A stretch of DNA of 64,000 nt, taken from NCBI RefSeq assembly GCF_016019935.1, contig NZ_JAECMT010000001.1, positions 930,022-994,021 of the forward strand, read 5' to 3'. The notes beneath the pieces were generated by a model. That model did no database searches, was not told the origin of the DNA, and saw only the letters and a program-made list of their open reading frames with translations. How positions within the stretch are numbered: position 1 is the first letter of the stretch; the number at the start of each line of letters is the position of its first letter. Of the stretch, positions 46,207 to 56,263 are shown one piece after another. The position numbers and the translations under genes were made by a program. This DNA comes from Paenibacillus sp. GSMTC-2017 (GTDB lineage Bacteria; Bacillota; Bacilli; Paenibacillales; Paenibacillaceae).

Positions 46207-47273
46207 ATGATCTTTCGCCGTACGTAATACGCAAACATATGCTGCACGATAACTTTACAAGCTGCAAAGATCGGAACTGCAAGAATCATACCAACAATGC
46301 CCGCAATCTCTCCACCTACGAGCAATGCAAAGATGATGAGCAACGGATGCATATGAAGTGTTCTTCCAACGACTTGAGGCGAGATGACGTTCCCTTCTAA
46401 AATTTGACAAATCGTATTTACGACCGCTACAAGGATCATCATTTTTAAAGAAACGGTTGAAGCCATTAACAGTGCGGGCGCTGCTCCAAAAAACGGCCCC
46501 ATATAGGGAATAACATTAGTAATGGCAACGATTCCTGCAAGCAGAAGTGCATAAGGCATACCAATGAGCAAATAACCACAGTAAGCTAGTATACCTACGA
46601 TCAGACAAACGAGAAATTGCCCTCGGATATAACTCCCGAGTGCGTGGTCGATATCCTTCATAAGTCTTACCGTGTTTTTACGATGTGACTTAGGCACGTA
46701 AGTAATAACGGTTCGCTCAAACACATCAAAATCCTTCAATATATAGAAAGCAAGGAATGGAATAATAAACGCGATAAACACTACGCTAAGTACTTTACCG
46801 ATATTGTTAACGAAGTCGAATAACGCCTCTGAAATCCTCTTCTCCATCCCAACTAACGCTTTATCAACACCATCACGGAAGCTCTCTGGCAGAAATGACG
46901 TATTATTAATATCTGTTACGAGGTTTTGCGCTCGCATCGACAATTCTGGAATATGTTGATTGAGCTCCTGCACTTGATTAACAAACATCGGAATTATATT
47001 GACTAGCAACACCGTAATCGCCGCACAAAATACTGCGTAAATGAGCAATACAGCTATCGTCCTTGGTACTTTACGTTCATGCAGTAGAGTTACGATAGGA
47101 TTAAGCACATACGAAATGATCATAGCGATAATAAAAGGACCTAACACTGCTTTGAGAAAATCATATATGGACACAATTATAGGTTTCAACTGCATTAAGA
47201 AGAAGATCGCGATAAGACCTAATATGAAATAAATGAGCCAAACAAACAACCGATTTTTCGTAAAACGTTCCAT
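46203..47273 (-). CDS. yrrI: AI-2E family transporter (YrrI-like)
   Basis: The ATG at 47273 follows GGGGGTG by seven bases and is preferred over 47297; this gives 356 residues. It is polytopic, with a central soluble loop and the AI-2E signature LAGIVAITNVIPYMGPFFGA and GNVISPQVVGRTLHMHPLLI. It is placed directly before alaS as in B. subtilis. Function unknown. Its stop codon lies within the -35 box of the alaS promoter. Confidence 0.85.
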   Translation of the reverse strand: MERFTKNRLFVWLIYFILGLIAIFFLMQLKPIIVSIYDFLKAVLGPFIIAMIISYVLNPIVTLLHERKVPRTIAVLLIYAVFCAAITVLLVNIIPMFVNQVQELNQHIPELSMRAQNLVTDINNTSFLPESFRDGVDKALVGMEKRISEALFDFVNNIGKVLSVVFIAFIIPFLAFYILKDFDVFERTVITYVPKSHRKNTVRLMKDIDHALGSYIRGQFLVCLIVGILAYCGYLLIGMPYALLLAGIVAITNVIPYMGPFFGAAPALLMASTVSLKMMILVAVVNTICQILEGNVISPQVVGRTLHMHPLLIIFALLVGGEIAGIVGMILAVPIFAACKVIVQHMFAYYVRRKII

Positions 47274-47442
47274 TCCCTTGCACCCCCGAACTTTCAACTC
47301 GCGCTAGGCGCAAAGTCTTAGCAATCCTAGTTCAGTATATGTACAAGTTGTACCATTCATCCTTCAACCTTATCCATTTTCACCACATATCAAAAAACTT
47401 TTTTCTCCAAAACAAAAATACAGTTATACATGTTACTAACGG

Positions 47443-47470
47443 AAAAAAAAGACGACCTAAGGCCGTCTTT
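47443..47470 (-). terminator. Terminator after the zinc-ribbon gene
   Basis: Stem AAAGACGGCC/GGTCGTCTTT with a short loop and eight U residues on the minus strand, 27 bases beyond the stop at 47497. Confidence 0.88.
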
Positions 47471-47496
47471 GGGTTATATATTCATGTTGTATATAG

Positions 47497-47700
47497 TCAG
47501 TTCATATGAGCTTCTGTTGTTGGTATTTCCTCATCGAAAAAGAGATCATCCAGCGAGCTGAGCGTACCATCCTCTTCCACCTGGTACACCGACATCTTCT
47601 CACCATTCACCGATAGCTCTATGAAGCAACCCCAGCAATAAAATTGATGGGAACCAATCTTACCTATATCTTTTGAATTACAATTCGGACATCTCATCAT
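47497..47700 (-). CDS. Small zinc-ribbon protein
   Basis: The ATG at 47700 (MMRCPNC), with AGGGAGAA seven bases upstream, is the credible start; the frame opens further up at 47814 inside yrrD. It has 67 residues. Two Cys pairs (CPNC and CWGC, 19 residues apart) form a zinc ribbon. The acidic C-terminal half (EEDGTLSSLDDLFFDEE) is unlike classic ribbons. It stands next to yrrD and yrrI, where B. subtilis also carries a small zinc-ribbon-like gene. Function unknown. Confidence 0.75.
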   Translation of the reverse strand: MMRCPNCNSKDIGKIGSHQFYCWGCFIELSVNGEKMSVYQVEEDGTLSSLDDLFFDEEIPTTEAHMN

Positions 47701-47713
47701 TATACATTTCTCC

Positions 47714-48250
47714 CTATTCTCTGAAATTGGAAGCTGCGACAGGCTCCAATTCCGCTTCACTGACAGCAGGAACAATAATCGCGTCTTCCCCGAGTAATAC
47801 CATATCCGGATCACTCGGCGCTTTCAGCCATTTACGGCCCTCCATCAGATCCGAAACAAAACCGTCAGTAAGCTCATAGCCTACTATTTGTGTACCCTGA
47901 AATGGGTAAAAATAAACATCTGATAGCAAACCAAGATGTAGTCCTTGCACTGTGACGACCGGTAAATCTTTTAATTTCACGATACCAGTGTAAAAAGCTC
48001 GTCCTACCTGCTTCGGTTTAATGGCCAATACAGCTTCTTCGCTTGCAATAATGATTGCGTCCTCTCCGCAGCTTAGGACGTCACTCCATTGCACTACTCG
48101 TATAGAGGTTGCGAACCACTTCGCAAATTCGAGTATGAGCCCATTTAAGCCCCAATGCTCATCAAACCAAGCATCCTTCACCGTACCGACAACTTTGCCG
48201 GAGTGAATAACGATGACCGGCAGACCTATTAGCCCTTGGAGTTTAATCAC
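47714..48250 (-). CDS. yrrD: PRC-barrel protein YrrD-like
   Basis: A 178-residue soluble protein of two PRC-barrel domains (LIGLPVIVIHSGKVVGTVKD and LKDLPVVTVQGLHLGLLSDV). The start is a GTG at 48250 with AGGAGG about 12 bases upstream. PRC barrels bind RNA or proteins (RimM, photosynthetic reaction centre). YrrD is common in Bacillales beside the yrr block; its role is not known. It is 16 bases downstream of the cysteine desulfurase gene and probably co-transcribed. Confidence 0.83.
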   Translation of the reverse strand: MIKLQGLIGLPVIVIHSGKVVGTVKDAWFDEHWGLNGLILEFAKWFATSIRVVQWSDVLSCGEDAIIIASEEAVLAIKPKQVGRAFYTGIVKLKDLPVVTVQGLHLGLLSDVYFYPFQGTQIVGYELTDGFVSDLMEGRKWLKAPSDPDMVLLGEDAIIVPAVSEAELEPVAASNFRE

Positions 48251-48266
48251 TTTGGATGGAATCCTC

Positions 48267-49424
48267 CTAATTTCTAGTACGAATGCGACTCACGATACGT
48301 GCAACGATCGGAGCAGCTTCTTCTAATTCCTCCAAAGTATTCCCCAAACCAAAGCTAAATCTTACTGCAGAGTTCAGTCTTTCTTGTGACAGGTCCATTG
48401 CGCGTAGTACATGTGACTTTTCGAGTGAACCTGACGTACAAGCAGAACCACTTGCTGCTGCAATACCCGCCATATCCAAATTCATCAACATTGATTCTGT
48501 ATGTACACCAATGAAGCTAATATTGACAATATGAGGCAAGCAGAATGTATCGTGGCCGTTTACGACCAGATCCACATCAACAATAGTTTCCTTGAGCGAC
48601 TCTACCCATCTCTTACGAAGTGAATCTATAAAAAGTTGCTTATTTGTACGATCGTTCACACAAATGTCAAGTGCTTTCGCAAATCCAGCAATTCCTGCTA
48701 CATTTTCAGTGCCAGCACGACGTTTTCTTTCTTGTAATCCACCTTGTTGCATGGATTCAAATGGTGTTCCAGCAGCTATATACAAAGCCCCAACACCTTG
48801 CGGACCGTTAATTTTGTGCGCAGAAAAGCTCATCAAATCAACCGGAAGCTCTTTGAGCTGATACTTCACATAGGCTAACGTTTGAACAGCATCAACATGA
48901 AACAGTGCATCTCCCGCATGAACGACTTCACCAATTTCCTCTATTGGTTGAATAGTTCCTACTTCATTGTTTCCATGCATGATGCTTACAATCGCAGTAT
49001 CTGGTCTCAGCGCGTCTTTTACATGAACAGGATCTACTCGCCCTTCACTGTCTACAGGAAGCACAGTTAATGTAAAACCTTCCTTCTCCTTCAACCACTC
49101 GCATGTATGCAACACAGCATGATGCTCTGTTGCAGCAGTTATAATATGCGACTTCCCTTTTCTTCGCTGTGCCCTTGCCGCTCCAATTAAAGCGGTATTA
49201 TCACTCTCTGTACCTCCAGAAGTAAACATCAATTCTGTAGAATTACAGCCAATGGCACTCGAAATAAGATCACGCGCACGACTAAGCTCTCCTTTAGCTG
49301 CTCGTCCGTACGCGTGAATGCTAGAGCCATTACCGCCAGGACCTTGCATCAGTTCAACCATCGTCTTGATGACTTCGGGATGCATAGGTGTTGTAGCAGC
49401 ATGATCGAAATAATATTTATTCAT
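48267..49424 (-). CDS. yrvO: Cysteine desulfurase (YrvO/IscS-like)
   Basis: A 385-residue class V PLP enzyme. His101/102 (TATEHHAV) stacks on the cofactor, Lys204 (SAHKINGP) forms the Schiff base, and Cys329 in ASGSACTSGS carries the persulfide. It removes sulfur from cysteine. In Bacillales YrvO serves MnmA for tRNA 2-thiouridine; mnmA lies 2.3 kb away on the other strand. AAAGGGTGA stands eight bases before the ATG. It starts the operon with yrrD, the zinc-ribbon gene and yrrI downstream. Confidence 0.92.
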   Translation of the reverse strand: MNKYYFDHAATTPMHPEVIKTMVELMQGPGGNGSSIHAYGRAAKGELSRARDLISSAIGCNSTELMFTSGGTESDNTALIGAARAQRRKGKSHIITAATEHHAVLHTCEWLKEKEGFTLTVLPVDSEGRVDPVHVKDALRPDTAIVSIMHGNNEVGTIQPIEEIGEVVHAGDALFHVDAVQTLAYVKYQLKELPVDLMSFSAHKINGPQGVGALYIAAGTPFESMQQGGLQERKRRAGTENVAGIAGFAKALDICVNDRTNKQLFIDSLRKRWVESLKETIVDVDLVVNGHDTFCLPHIVNISFIGVHTESMLMNLDMAGIAAASGSACTSGSLEKSHVLRAMDLSQERLNSAVRFSFGLGNTLEELEEAAPIVARIVSRIRTRN

Positions 49425-49694
49425 TATTATTCACCCTTTAACGAGGTTGCTAAATTTATTTTATAGTACCTAAAAGAGTATAGCACACCCGTCAAGAACC
49501 CGCACTACGTATGGTGTTTCCACAATTTCCATCTCCAAAAATCCATACAAAAAACTCTAGTATTCGACCTATTGTTGATGGAGAAATATAGTATGACTGC
49601 AAATATCCTGTCGAATAATTTATAATTATTTGGTACTATTTAGGGTATAAGGTCATATAAAATAATTAGCACCGAAAATTGGAGGAGAATTTAG

Positions 49695-50189
49695 TTGAGA
49701 AAAAACATTCTTTTGGCATCATTGTTAGCATTAACACTTGTAGCAGGCTGCAGTAATTCTTATGAAACAGTTGATCCTGCAAGTAAGACATCCACTTCGA
49801 CAAATGCTAAAGCAAAACAATCTGTAGAAGAGCTTGCCGCTGCTGAGAAACTTGCGCTTGAGCACGTAACCGTCTTTATTAACGGATCTGATGAGGAAAC
49901 TAAGAAAAAATATGTAGAGGAAAAAATTCATGCGGATAGTAAAGCCGCATACCAGATAGTTACAGAAGTATTATCCAGTAATCAGCAATTTGTAAACCCA
50001 AAAGTAATTGAAACAATTGAACCGACAGACAACAAAAAAGCTGATTCACTTACTTTAATACGGGATGATAACAACAAAGAGGTTATTGTATATATCTTAG
50101 AAGGAAAAATGAGCTGGGCATTCTCATCCGAAGATGAATCTGAGGCACTAATGGTTGCTTTTGAAGAGGCACGATCAGAATTTAAATAA
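49695..50189 (+). CDS. Putative lipoprotein of unknown function
   Basis: 164 residues from a TTG start at 49695, with GGAGGAG eight bases upstream. The signal peptide ends in lipobox LVAGC, so Cys19 is the lipid site. The mature part is Thr/Ser- and Lys-rich near the membrane, then mixed helix and strand (VEELAAAEKLALEHVTVFIN, VIVYILEGKMSWAFSSEDES). No domain is recognised. It is inserted between the desulfurase gene and a second lipoprotein gene; their relation is unclear. Confidence 0.72.
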   Translation: MRKNILLASLLALTLVAGCSNSYETVDPASKTSTSTNAKAKQSVEELAAAEKLALEHVTVFINGSDEETKKKYVEEKIHADSKAAYQIVTEVLSSNQQFVNPKVIETIEPTDNKKADSLTLIRDDNNKEVIVYILEGKMSWAFSSEDESEALMVAFEEARSEFK

Positions 50190-50368
50190 GTTAAAAGCCC
50201 GTCATACTAATTACCTCTTATTGTCGAAATAGCGCTGTTTTTAATACTAAAATCCATATTTTAGAAACAGTTATTTTGTCTTTATTTGTCTATTATTGTC
50301 GAATCTATTGGATATTTTGGATATCCGTAGTAGTATTGGTCTAAATTAATCGAAATGGGGTTTTTAAA

Positions 50369-50926
50369 ATGGGTTTTATTAAGTCTAATACTAAAATGAA
50401 GTGGGTGCTTAGTCTTGTACTGGTTATAGCTCTAACAGGTTGTGCGGAAGCTAATATCGAACCAGTATCGAAAAACGCTGACTCTACTACTGCTACTACC
50501 GCTACTGCTACTGCGGCACCAGCAGCATCTGAAGCTCCAAAAGTTGAAGTTTATAAAATTGGAGAAACAATTAAATACGACAACTTGGAGATCACATTAA
50601 ATGATGTGAAAGACTCTACAGGTGATGACTTTATTAAACCAGCGGAAGGAAACGTTTATAAAATAGTAGATATTACAGTTGAGAATAAAGGTGACACGGA
50701 AGAAGTCATTTCATCTATGATGCATTTCGAAATGGTTGATGACGGCGGATACACTTACAATGTTGCTATAACTACTGCTGTAAAAAATCAACTTGATGGT
50801 TCCGTAGGAGCAGGACGTAAATTAAGCGGTCAGATCGCTTATGAAGTGCCAACGGACGTTAAAGGATTAGAGTTAATTTTTAAAGATCCAATAAAAACTG
50901 GGGAAGTTATTTGGAAAGTTAAATAA
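50369..50926 (+). CDS. DUF4352 lipoprotein
   Basis: 185 residues. Signal peptide with lipobox LTGC, then a Thr/Ala-rich linker (TTATTATATAAPAASEAP) and a DUF4352 immunoglobulin-like domain: KIGETIKYDNLEITLNDVKD, GNVYKIVDITVENKGDTEEV and GAGRKLSGQIAYEVP. The family, common in Firmicutes, is surface-exposed and of unknown function. Ribosome signal AATGGGG is modest. A strong terminator follows directly. Confidence 0.82.
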   Translation: MGFIKSNTKMKWVLSLVLVIALTGCAEANIEPVSKNADSTTATTATATAAPAASEAPKVEVYKIGETIKYDNLEITLNDVKDSTGDDFIKPAEGNVYKIVDITVENKGDTEEVISSMMHFEMVDDGGYTYNVAITTAVKNQLDGSVGAGRKLSGQIAYEVPTDVKGLELIFKDPIKTGEVIWKVK

Positions 50927-50939
50927 CACCCATCCATTC

Positions 50940-50976
50940 GCCCGCTGACGATTAAAAGTCAGCGGGCTTTTTTTTT
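50940..50976 (+). terminator. Terminator after the DUF4352 gene
   Basis: Perfect 8-bp stem CCCGCTGA/TCAGCGGG with a 10-base loop and a U9 tract. Confidence 0.92.
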
Positions 50977-51050
50977 GCACATTAACTTCCCGTTATTACC
51001 ATGCTCACAAATTTTAATTCCGATATGCTAATGGATGTAAAAACACAAAA

Positions 51051-51085
51051 TAAGCCTATCCGCAATATAGTCACGGGCAGGCTTA
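51051..51085 (-). terminator. Terminator after cymR
   Basis: Stem TAAGCCT (51051-51057) and AGGCTTA (51079-51085) plus CC/GG inner pairs, followed on the minus strand by TTTTGTGTTTTTAC. It lies about 40 bases after the cymR stop. Confidence 0.7.
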
Positions 51086-51123
51086 CTTGTTAATAACTTT
51101 AAAAGAACAGGAAACTGTCCCTT

Positions 51124-51543
51124 CTAAATGTAAAACATATAGCTATCCTTCTTCTCTTCTTCTTTGTAAACAATCATGTTTTCTAACGTTGTCGAGTCTA
51201 ATACTTCTGCGATGCTATCACGAATACGTAGCCAAAGATTACGTTTTGCCGGGTCATCCTCTTCTGTAAAATCTACAGGTGAGATTGGCCCCTCCAAAAT
51301 ACGAATAATATCGCCTGACGTAATTTGGGACGGCTCTTTAGATAAGATGTAGCCGCCGTAAGCGCCTCGAATACTTTTCACTAACCCTGCGTTGCGAAGT
51401 GGAGCTACTAATTGCTCCAGATAATGTTCAGAAAGTTGGTTTTTCTCAGCAATACTTTTTAGAGAGATTGGGCCTTCTCCAAATTTCATTGCAAGCTCCA
51501 TCATGATTGTAAGACCGTAACGGCCCTTCGTTGATATTTTCAA
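51124..51543 (-). CDS. cymR: Rrf2-type cysteine metabolism repressor CymR
   Basis: 139 residues starting at a TTG (51541-51543) behind GAGAGGTG. The sequence follows B. subtilis CymR closely: MKISTKGRYGLTIMMELAMK, LSEHYLEQLVAPLRNAGLVK, SIRGAYGGYILSKEP and the C-terminal SYMFYI. Unlike IscR it has no three-Cys iron-sulfur motif. In Bacillus CymR binds DNA with CysK and represses cysteine uptake and synthesis genes. Here it faces away from mnmA, whereas in Bacillus cymR, yrvO and mnmA are in one direction. Confidence 0.93.
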   Translation of the reverse strand: MKISTKGRYGLTIMMELAMKFGEGPISLKSIAEKNQLSEHYLEQLVAPLRNAGLVKSIRGAYGGYILSKEPSQITSGDIIRILEGPISPVDFTEEDDPAKRNLWLRIRDSIAEVLDSTTLENMIVYKEEEKKDSYMFYI

Positions 51544-51656
51544 GGTAGCACCTCTCTTTTTAATTCACTGTATTCCCATTATCCATCTATGTTAACATAT
51601 TGTCCATGCGCCGTGTGCAAAAAGGTTCATATCTTCATGAAAAACTTCTTGTCCTA

Positions 51657-51665
51657 TGGTACAAT
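51657..51665 (+). promoter_or_regulatory. Extended -10 promoter of mnmA
   Basis: TGG followed by TACAAT (51660-51665), an extended -10 element about 35 bases before the mnmA start. No clear -35 box. Confidence 0.5.
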
Positions 51666-51687
51666 AAGGTCAGTTTCAATCAACTAG

Positions 51688-52827
<1,140 letters not shown>

Positions 52828-52839
52828 ATTTAACGAAAT

Positions 52840-52888
52840 AACAAAGGGCTCAACTAGGAAATTGGTCGTTTCCCTTGAGCCCTTTGTT
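52840..52888. terminator. Terminator after mnmA, overlapping the end of the convergent CNNM gene
   Basis: Perfect 14-bp arms AACAAAGGGCTCAA (52840-52853) and TTGAGCCCTTTGTT (52875-52888). The right arm lies within the last codons of the minus-strand gene ending at 52850. Only a short T run follows on the plus strand. Confidence 0.75.
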
Positions 52889-54292
52889 ATGTTCATTTTC
52901 ATGTACTAGTTGTTCTATCTCGGCAACACACTTGATTCGGATACGTGTAATTCGCAAATGTTGCATTTCCTCGATCTGGAATTCATATGCACCTTCCTTA
53001 TATATCGGATAATTATAGAGTGGCGGAAAGTGCATACGAGCATACATTAAGCCGCCAATGGTATCGTATTCGTCCGTCTCAATTGTAGTCCCGAAGAAAC
53101 TATTTATTTCTTCGATTAACATGAGCCCACTAACTGAAAATGTACCATCTTCCCGCTTCACGATACTTGCAACATCAGGATCAAATTCATCCTGGATGTC
53201 CCCCACAATTTCCTCCATAATATCCTCTAGAGTAACTAAACCAGACGTTCCACCATATTCATCGATTAGAATAGCAATCTGTGTCTTCTTTACTTGCATA
53301 AGCCGGAGCAGTGTACTGATTGGAATCGTTTCCGGAACCGACGTAATTGGTCTCATGAGCGTAGAAATATCTGCAACACTCTGCGCAGTATGTTTAAGTA
53401 AATCTTTTATATGAACAAAACCAACAATGTTATCTTTATCATTTTCGCAGACAGGATATCTTGTTCTCATATATTGAATGGCTATCGATTTATTGGCGTG
53501 TAGGGATAAATTCGTTTGCAGACAAATCATTTCTGTACGGGGGATCATTACTTCGCGGGCTGTTGTTTCGGTGAATTCAAAAATATTGTCGACGAGCGTA
53601 AGCTCGGTTTGGTTAATATAACCCCGCTGATGACTTTCTTTCAGAAGATTTCGTAAATCCTCCTCCGTATTTGCGGTTTCCTGTTCCTTTACTGGTTCCA
53701 TTCCAAATCTCTTTAACACATATTTTGTGATTCTATCAACCAAACGTATACAAGGTGAAAGTATCTTATAAATCATGTAAAATGGTTTTGAGATAACGAG
53801 TGTAATTTTTTCCGAATAAACGATTGCTATTGTCTTAGGCACAAGTTCTCCCATAATGAGATGAAGACAAGTTATCAAACCGAATACCCCTATAAACGAT
53901 ACAAAAAACGTTACTTCACTACTCATTATGTTTAGTAGGATAAGCCAATCTACGACCCATTTCGAAGCTATACTAGCTCCAATCCAGCCAATTGCTAACG
54001 ACGATATCGTTATACCGAGCTGGCAAATGGATAAATACGGGTCAACACTGCTCAGCATCCCTATTGCAAGCTTCATCCTTATTACGTCCCCTGCAGCGAT
54101 AAGCTGAATTCGATTCACTTTCGCTCTCATGAGCGCATACTTTGCAACTACAAAAAAACCGTTTATTCCAATCAGCATAAGCGCAACTAACACCGAAAAG
54201 CCCAGTGGAAAAAGTTCACCCAACGCATCCCTGTCAATCGTGTCCAATAAGCAGACCAAGCGACAACAGGTGCACCTCCCTTTTGAAAACAA
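52850..54292 (-). CDS. Hemolysin-III/CorC-type CNNM-CBS membrane protein
   Basis: A 480-residue open frame. Membrane helices (residues about 33-55, 95-115, 125-150 and one near 165) form the CNNM domain (MLIGINGFFVVAKYALMRAK, LAIGWIGASIAS, MGELVPKTIAI). A pair of CBS domains (EVMIPRTEMICLQTN, IAILIDEYGGTSGLVTLEDI) and a CorC-HlyC domain ending IRIKC follow. Such proteins move or sense Mg2+ and related ions (B. subtilis MpfA/YhdP). The start is uncertain: AAGGGAGGTG lies just inside the frame, so translation may begin at a TTG about 12-16 codons later. The last codons overlap the hairpin at 52840-52888. Confidence 0.86.
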   Translation of the reverse strand: MFSKGRCTCCRLVCLLDTIDRDALGELFPLGFSVLVALMLIGINGFFVVAKYALMRAKVNRIQLIAAGDVIRMKLAIGMLSSVDPYLSICQLGITISSLAIGWIGASIASKWVVDWLILLNIMSSEVTFFVSFIGVFGLITCLHLIMGELVPKTIAIVYSEKITLVISKPFYMIYKILSPCIRLVDRITKYVLKRFGMEPVKEQETANTEEDLRNLLKESHQRGYINQTELTLVDNIFEFTETTAREVMIPRTEMICLQTNLSLHANKSIAIQYMRTRYPVCENDKDNIVGFVHIKDLLKHTAQSVADISTLMRPITSVPETIPISTLLRLMQVKKTQIAILIDEYGGTSGLVTLEDIMEEIVGDIQDEFDPDVASIVKREDGTFSVSGLMLIEEINSFFGTTIETDEYDTIGGLMYARMHFPPLYNYPIYKEGAYEFQIEEMQHLRITRIRIKCVAEIEQLVHENEHNKGLKGNDQFPS

Positions 54293-54468
54293 AACTTCTA
54301 AAGAAGCTTTGTGTAGTTAATCATATGTATTCATATTCATAAGAGCTTAACCTTTATGCGTGATGTGACAAGAATAGAAGCACTTTCTTTTGATTTGCTC
54401 CATTCAAGAAATGTTCATAACTCCGCAACGAAATGCTCACGTATAAGAAACCTACCCCTGTACAAGTT

Positions 54469-54477
54469 TGATATAAT
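54469..54477 (+). promoter_or_regulatory. Extended -10 promoter of the CopC/CopD operon
   Basis: TGA followed by TATAAT (54472-54477), about 60 bases before the CopC start. No clear -35. Confidence 0.55.
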
Positions 54478-54537
54478 ACTAAAAGTGAATGTCAATAAAT
54501 AACGAATGTTCGCAACAATTGAAAGGTGGCGTTTTTT

Positions 54538-55107
54538 ATGATGAAACGAATTGTATTTATGGTATTAACTTTGGTCCTTCTTATTCCGGGAGCTGTTATG
54601 GCTCATTCCAAACTTGAAACAGCTGTACCTGCTAAGGACTCTACTGTTGAAGTATCTCCGACATCTATTGAAATGAGCTTCGATACAAAAATCGAATCTC
54701 TTAGCAACTTTAAGTTACACAATGCTGCTGGGGATCAAATCGAGACAGGTAAAGCAGAAGTAGACGGTTCAACTATGAAGGGTTCACTAGCTGACCCGCT
54801 TGAAAACGGAACGTATACGGTTAAATGGACGATTATTGGAGCAGACGGACATTCTGTAAAAGGAGATTACTCCTTTACTGTAAATGCTCCTGTAGCTGTA
54901 GAACCTTCACCAGAAGCTTCAGCAAATGTTACAAGCCCAGAACCTACTGCAACTCCTTCACCAGAAGCGACAGTTGCACCTGTGCCAACAAAGTCACCTG
55001 CTGATCTTAAAGAAGAGAGTAAGTCTAATGCTAATCTACTCTTCATTATAGGTGGTATTATCGTTGTTGCGGCTGTCATTGTTGTGCTGCTTCGGAGGCG
55101 CAAATAA
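54538..55107 (+). CDS. CopC-domain copper-binding protein, membrane-anchored
   Basis: ATG at 54538 with AAAGGTGG about nine bases upstream; the GTG at 54526 lies too close to that site. 189 residues. The signal peptide ends MAHSKLETAVP, so cleavage after Ala gives an N-terminal His as in CopC His-brace proteins; a second His lies in GADGHSVKGDYSF. A CopC beta sandwich follows (EVSPTSIEMSFDTKIESLSN), then a Pro/Ser/Thr linker (EPTATPSPEATVAPVP) and a C-terminal transmembrane helix with LLRRRK, which holds it at the membrane. It is coupled to the CopD-like gene by a TAATG overlap. Copper binding is inferred from the family. Confidence 0.85.
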   Translation: MMKRIVFMVLTLVLLIPGAVMAHSKLETAVPAKDSTVEVSPTSIEMSFDTKIESLSNFKLHNAAGDQIETGKAEVDGSTMKGSLADPLENGTYTVKWTIIGADGHSVKGDYSFTVNAPVAVEPSPEASANVTSPEPTATPSPEATVAPVPTKSPADLKEESKSNANLLFIIGGIIVVAAVIVVLLRRRK

Positions 55108-56192
55108 TGATTTATTTAAGTGAAGGACTGCTTTACATTAGCTTTGCAATTTTAGTGGGATCTTTGCTGCTTCGGCTTGTGCCGGAGCATGCAAGGCCTG
55201 CAGTACATGTGCCAAATACGTTATTGCTTGCATGTGCCATAGCAATTCCTATATTGTCCTTCGTGCCACTACATAAGCTCGCTCAGTTATTTGCGAAAGA
55301 ATTTGAGATGTCCTATGTGGACATGATGAAGAGTTTATTGCTAGAAGTGAACTCAGGAAAAGCTTGGATTTGGACAACTGTTGGTTCAATCGGACTTGCA
55401 GTTCTACTTGGTTTAAAATCATTCCGCAACGACAAACATACGCCGAAAGTCGCGTTATTTGTTACTCTTTTACTCATCGTCTGGTTAGGTTATGCAAGTC
55501 ACGCTTCTGCATTAAGTTCCTTTAAAGGGATAGTCGTACATACGTTGCATTTCCTCGGTTTCAGCGTCTGGATCGGTATATTATTTGTGGTTAGCTGGTT
55601 TGCGAAGGATGAAAACAATTGGACTCCATTTCTTAAATGGTTCTCCCCAGTTGCAATTATATCTGTACTTATTACTTTAATTGCAGGGTTCACTTTGATG
55701 ACCTTTACTACTCCACAATATGTTAACGCTTGGATGATTCCTTATGGTCAAATGTTACTTATTAAACATGTGCTCATCTTGCCGCTACTCTTATTTGCGT
55801 ATACGAATGGATTCGGCTACAAGCGAGCGGCTAAGTTAAATAGCGACTTTAATCCGAAGCGATGGCTAAAAATTGAAAGTATTATTGCCCTGCTTGTTCT
55901 TGCCGCAACCGCTATTATGGGGCAACAATCACCACCTCATAATTTGCAAGAAACGTTGCAATCGGTTTCACCATCACCTCTTTTTACAGCCATTTATAAA
56001 GGTTCATTCAGTCCAGATATGTTGTTGCAATTTACTATCCAATTGGAAAGTGTATTAATGTTTGTTGCAGCATTAATTATGATTGCTGGTGTTATTTGGA
56101 CTCACCGATCAAATCGACTCATCCCTTCTTTTATGATGGGTGTGTTGTCAGCAGTGTTCCTTTACTTCGGACTCATGTTTTCTATTGCGTAA
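55107..56192 (+). CDS. CopD-domain membrane protein, putative copper importer
   Basis: 361 residues, eight or so transmembrane helices. The CopD region shows GYASHASALSSFKGIVVHTL and LHFLGFSVWIGILFVVSW with conserved His, plus LLIKHVLILPLLLFAYTNGF. In B. subtilis CopC and CopD are fused as YcnJ; here they are separate but translationally coupled. It is probably a copper importer or sensor. A bidirectional terminator follows. Confidence 0.83.
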   Translation: MIYLSEGLLYISFAILVGSLLLRLVPEHARPAVHVPNTLLLACAIAIPILSFVPLHKLAQLFAKEFEMSYVDMMKSLLLEVNSGKAWIWTTVGSIGLAVLLGLKSFRNDKHTPKVALFVTLLLIVWLGYASHASALSSFKGIVVHTLHFLGFSVWIGILFVVSWFAKDENNWTPFLKWFSPVAIISVLITLIAGFTLMTFTTPQYVNAWMIPYGQMLLIKHVLILPLLLFAYTNGFGYKRAAKLNSDFNPKRWLKIESIIALLVLAATAIMGQQSPPHNLQETLQSVSPSPLFTAIYKGSFSPDMLLQFTIQLESVLMFVAALIMIAGVIWTHRSNRLIPSFMMGVLSAVFLYFGLMFSIA

Positions 56193-56197
56193 AATAG

Positions 56198-56240
56198 AAA
56201 AACCATCAGCCCACACATTTGTGTGTAGCTGATGGTTTTT
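56198..56240. terminator. Bidirectional terminator between the CopD gene and the DUF1541 gene
   Basis: AAAAACCATCAGC (56198-56210) and GCTGATGGTTTTT (56228-56240) with inner CACA/TGTG. T tracts occur in both directions. Confidence 0.9.
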
Positions 56241-56263
56241 TTGATTCGTACAATTACTATCTG

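Noticed and set aside
46203..47273. A lone autoinducer-2 export (quorum-sensing) system
   Set aside because: AI-2E is only a family name; no luxS or lsr gene is near and YrrI-like proteins are not shown to export AI-2.
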